DNA from: Prevotellaceae bacterium
GTDB lineage: Bacteria > Bacteroidota > Bacteroidia > Bacteroidales > Paludibacteraceae
DNA: 5,826 nt
Direction: 5' to 3'
NCBI GenBank assembly: GCA_031290375.1
Contig: JAITNR010000197.1
Location: 1-5,826 of the forward strand
Shown: piece after piece, positions 5,637-5,826 of the stretch
Layout of the letters: the number at the start of each line of letters is the position of its first letter
How positions within the stretch are numbered: position 1 is the first letter of the stretch
The notes under the pieces: model-generated
Database searches by the model: none
The model's input: the letters and a program-made list of their open reading frames with translations, nothing else
What the model was told of the DNA's origin: nothing
Made by a program: the position numbers and the translations under genes

Positions 5637-5826
5637 ATGAAAAATAATTTGTTTTTCCTGACTTCGACGGTCAAAAATCACAAAGCACTATTACTCAATA
5701 ACTTACAAAAACAGCGAGCCACTACACTTTTTAATTTTCGAGTAATTGATAAGGCACTAAACTTCGGTGTTTTTTCATTGCTTGATATATTGTTTGTGTG
5801 TCTTTTGACGTTTTGGCAGGCAAAAC
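5637..5826 (+). CDS. Possible start of a plus-strand gene, partial at right edge
   Basis: An ATG at 5637, preceded by AAGG, opens a frame of 63 codons (starting MKNNLFFLTSTVKNHK) that is still open at the window edge. It begins 8 bases after the terminator T tract, the usual geometry for an attenuated gene. Residues 42-60 are hydrophobic (for example GVFSLLDILF) and could be a membrane segment, but that part overlaps the minus-strand frame at 5731-5826. Length alone is not convincing in AT-rich DNA, and no family is recognisable. It competes with the minus-strand call; at most one of the two is likely to be real over their overlap. Confidence 0.27.
   Translation, partial: MKNNLFFLTSTVKNHKALLLNNLQKQRATTLFNFRVIDKALNFGVFSLLDILFVCLLTFWQAK
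5640..5655 (+). repeat. 16-bp direct repeat, copy 2
   Basis: This is the exact second copy of AAAAATAATTTGTTTT (copy 1 at 5514-5529). Unlike the first copy it has no TAnnTTTG box 21 bp downstream, so it is not a second promoter. It lies just inside the possible reading frame starting at 5637. Confidence 0.6.
5707..5732 (-). terminator. Weak terminator candidate for a minus-strand gene
   Basis: On the minus strand AGTG (5723-5720) and CGCT (5716-5713) form a short stem with a 3-nt loop, flanked by AAAAA (5732-5728) and TTTTT (5711-5707). One stem pair is G-U in the minus-strand RNA and would be a mismatch on the plus strand, which favours leftward use. It overlaps the stop codon of the minus-strand frame at 5731. 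Confidence 0.25.
5731..5826 (-). CDS. Possible C-terminal end of a minus-strand gene, partial at right edge
   Basis: A minus-strand frame enters from the right edge and stops at TAA (5733-5731), giving 31 residues: VLPAKTSKDTQTIYQAM, then KKHRSLVPYQLLEN. The composition (K, Q, T, few Leu runs) reads like a genuine soluble C-terminus, and a weak leftward terminator overlaps the stop. It would be convergent with rarA. I do not recognise the family. With so few codons it could be chance, and it excludes the plus-strand frame beginning at 5637 over the shared stretch. Confidence 0.35.
   Translation of the reverse strand, partial: VLPAKTSKDTQTIYQAMKKHRSLVPYQLLEN

Noticed and set aside
1..5826. 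CRISPR array, tRNA, rRNA, toxin-antitoxin or defence genes
   Set aside because: No regularly spaced repeats, cloverleaf or recognisable protein of these kinds is present on either strand.

Overview
The window looks like chromosome from a member of the Bacteroidetes, probably Bacteroidales, and it is mostly housekeeping sequence. The evidence is threefold. The three well-supported promoters carry the Bacteroidetes -7 box TAnnTTTG. The start codons lack clear Shine-Dalgarno sequences and sit in A-rich leaders. HtpG, FtsY and RarA all have the lengths and sequence character I associate with that phylum: a long HtpG with a charged C-terminal insert, and an FtsY with almost no acidic A domain. Base composition is AT-rich, especially between genes.

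Layout from left to right. Bases 1-290 hold a reading frame open to the left edge and a 90-bp palindromic repeat element (135-224, ends CGTCATTGCG/CGCAATGACG). The frame runs straight into that element. Then htpG lies on the minus strand (291-2363). Upstream of it, also on the minus strand, are a good intrinsic terminator (2428-2461) and a small lipoprotein gene that I do not recognise (2499-2999). Bases 3000-3280 form a divergent promoter region. The lipoprotein gene is driven leftward from a TATCTTTG box through a leader of about 110 nt with a TTGCGCAA hairpin. ftsY is driven rightward from a TACCTTTG box.

ftsY (3281-4228) and rarA (4232-5503) are separated by 3 bases and form a tight two-gene unit. 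It joins the membrane-side SRP receptor GTPase to a replication-fork AAA+ ATPase. Eighteen bases after rarA a second strong promoter (5522-5554) begins, and only about 70 nt later comes a strong hairpin-plus-T8 terminator (5594-5628). This is a short independent transcription unit, either a small RNA or an attenuator leader, and it is bracketed by an exact 16-bp direct repeat. The last 190 bases hold two competing partial reading frames, one on each strand, that the window cannot resolve.

The protein-coding content is conventional. The parts worth a second look are non-coding: the promoter-to-terminator unit at the right, the A8 tract shared by all three promoters, the repeat element that supplies the tail of an ORF, and the palindromic leader of the lipoprotein gene. 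I see no CRISPR array, tRNA, rRNA, transposase or defence system.
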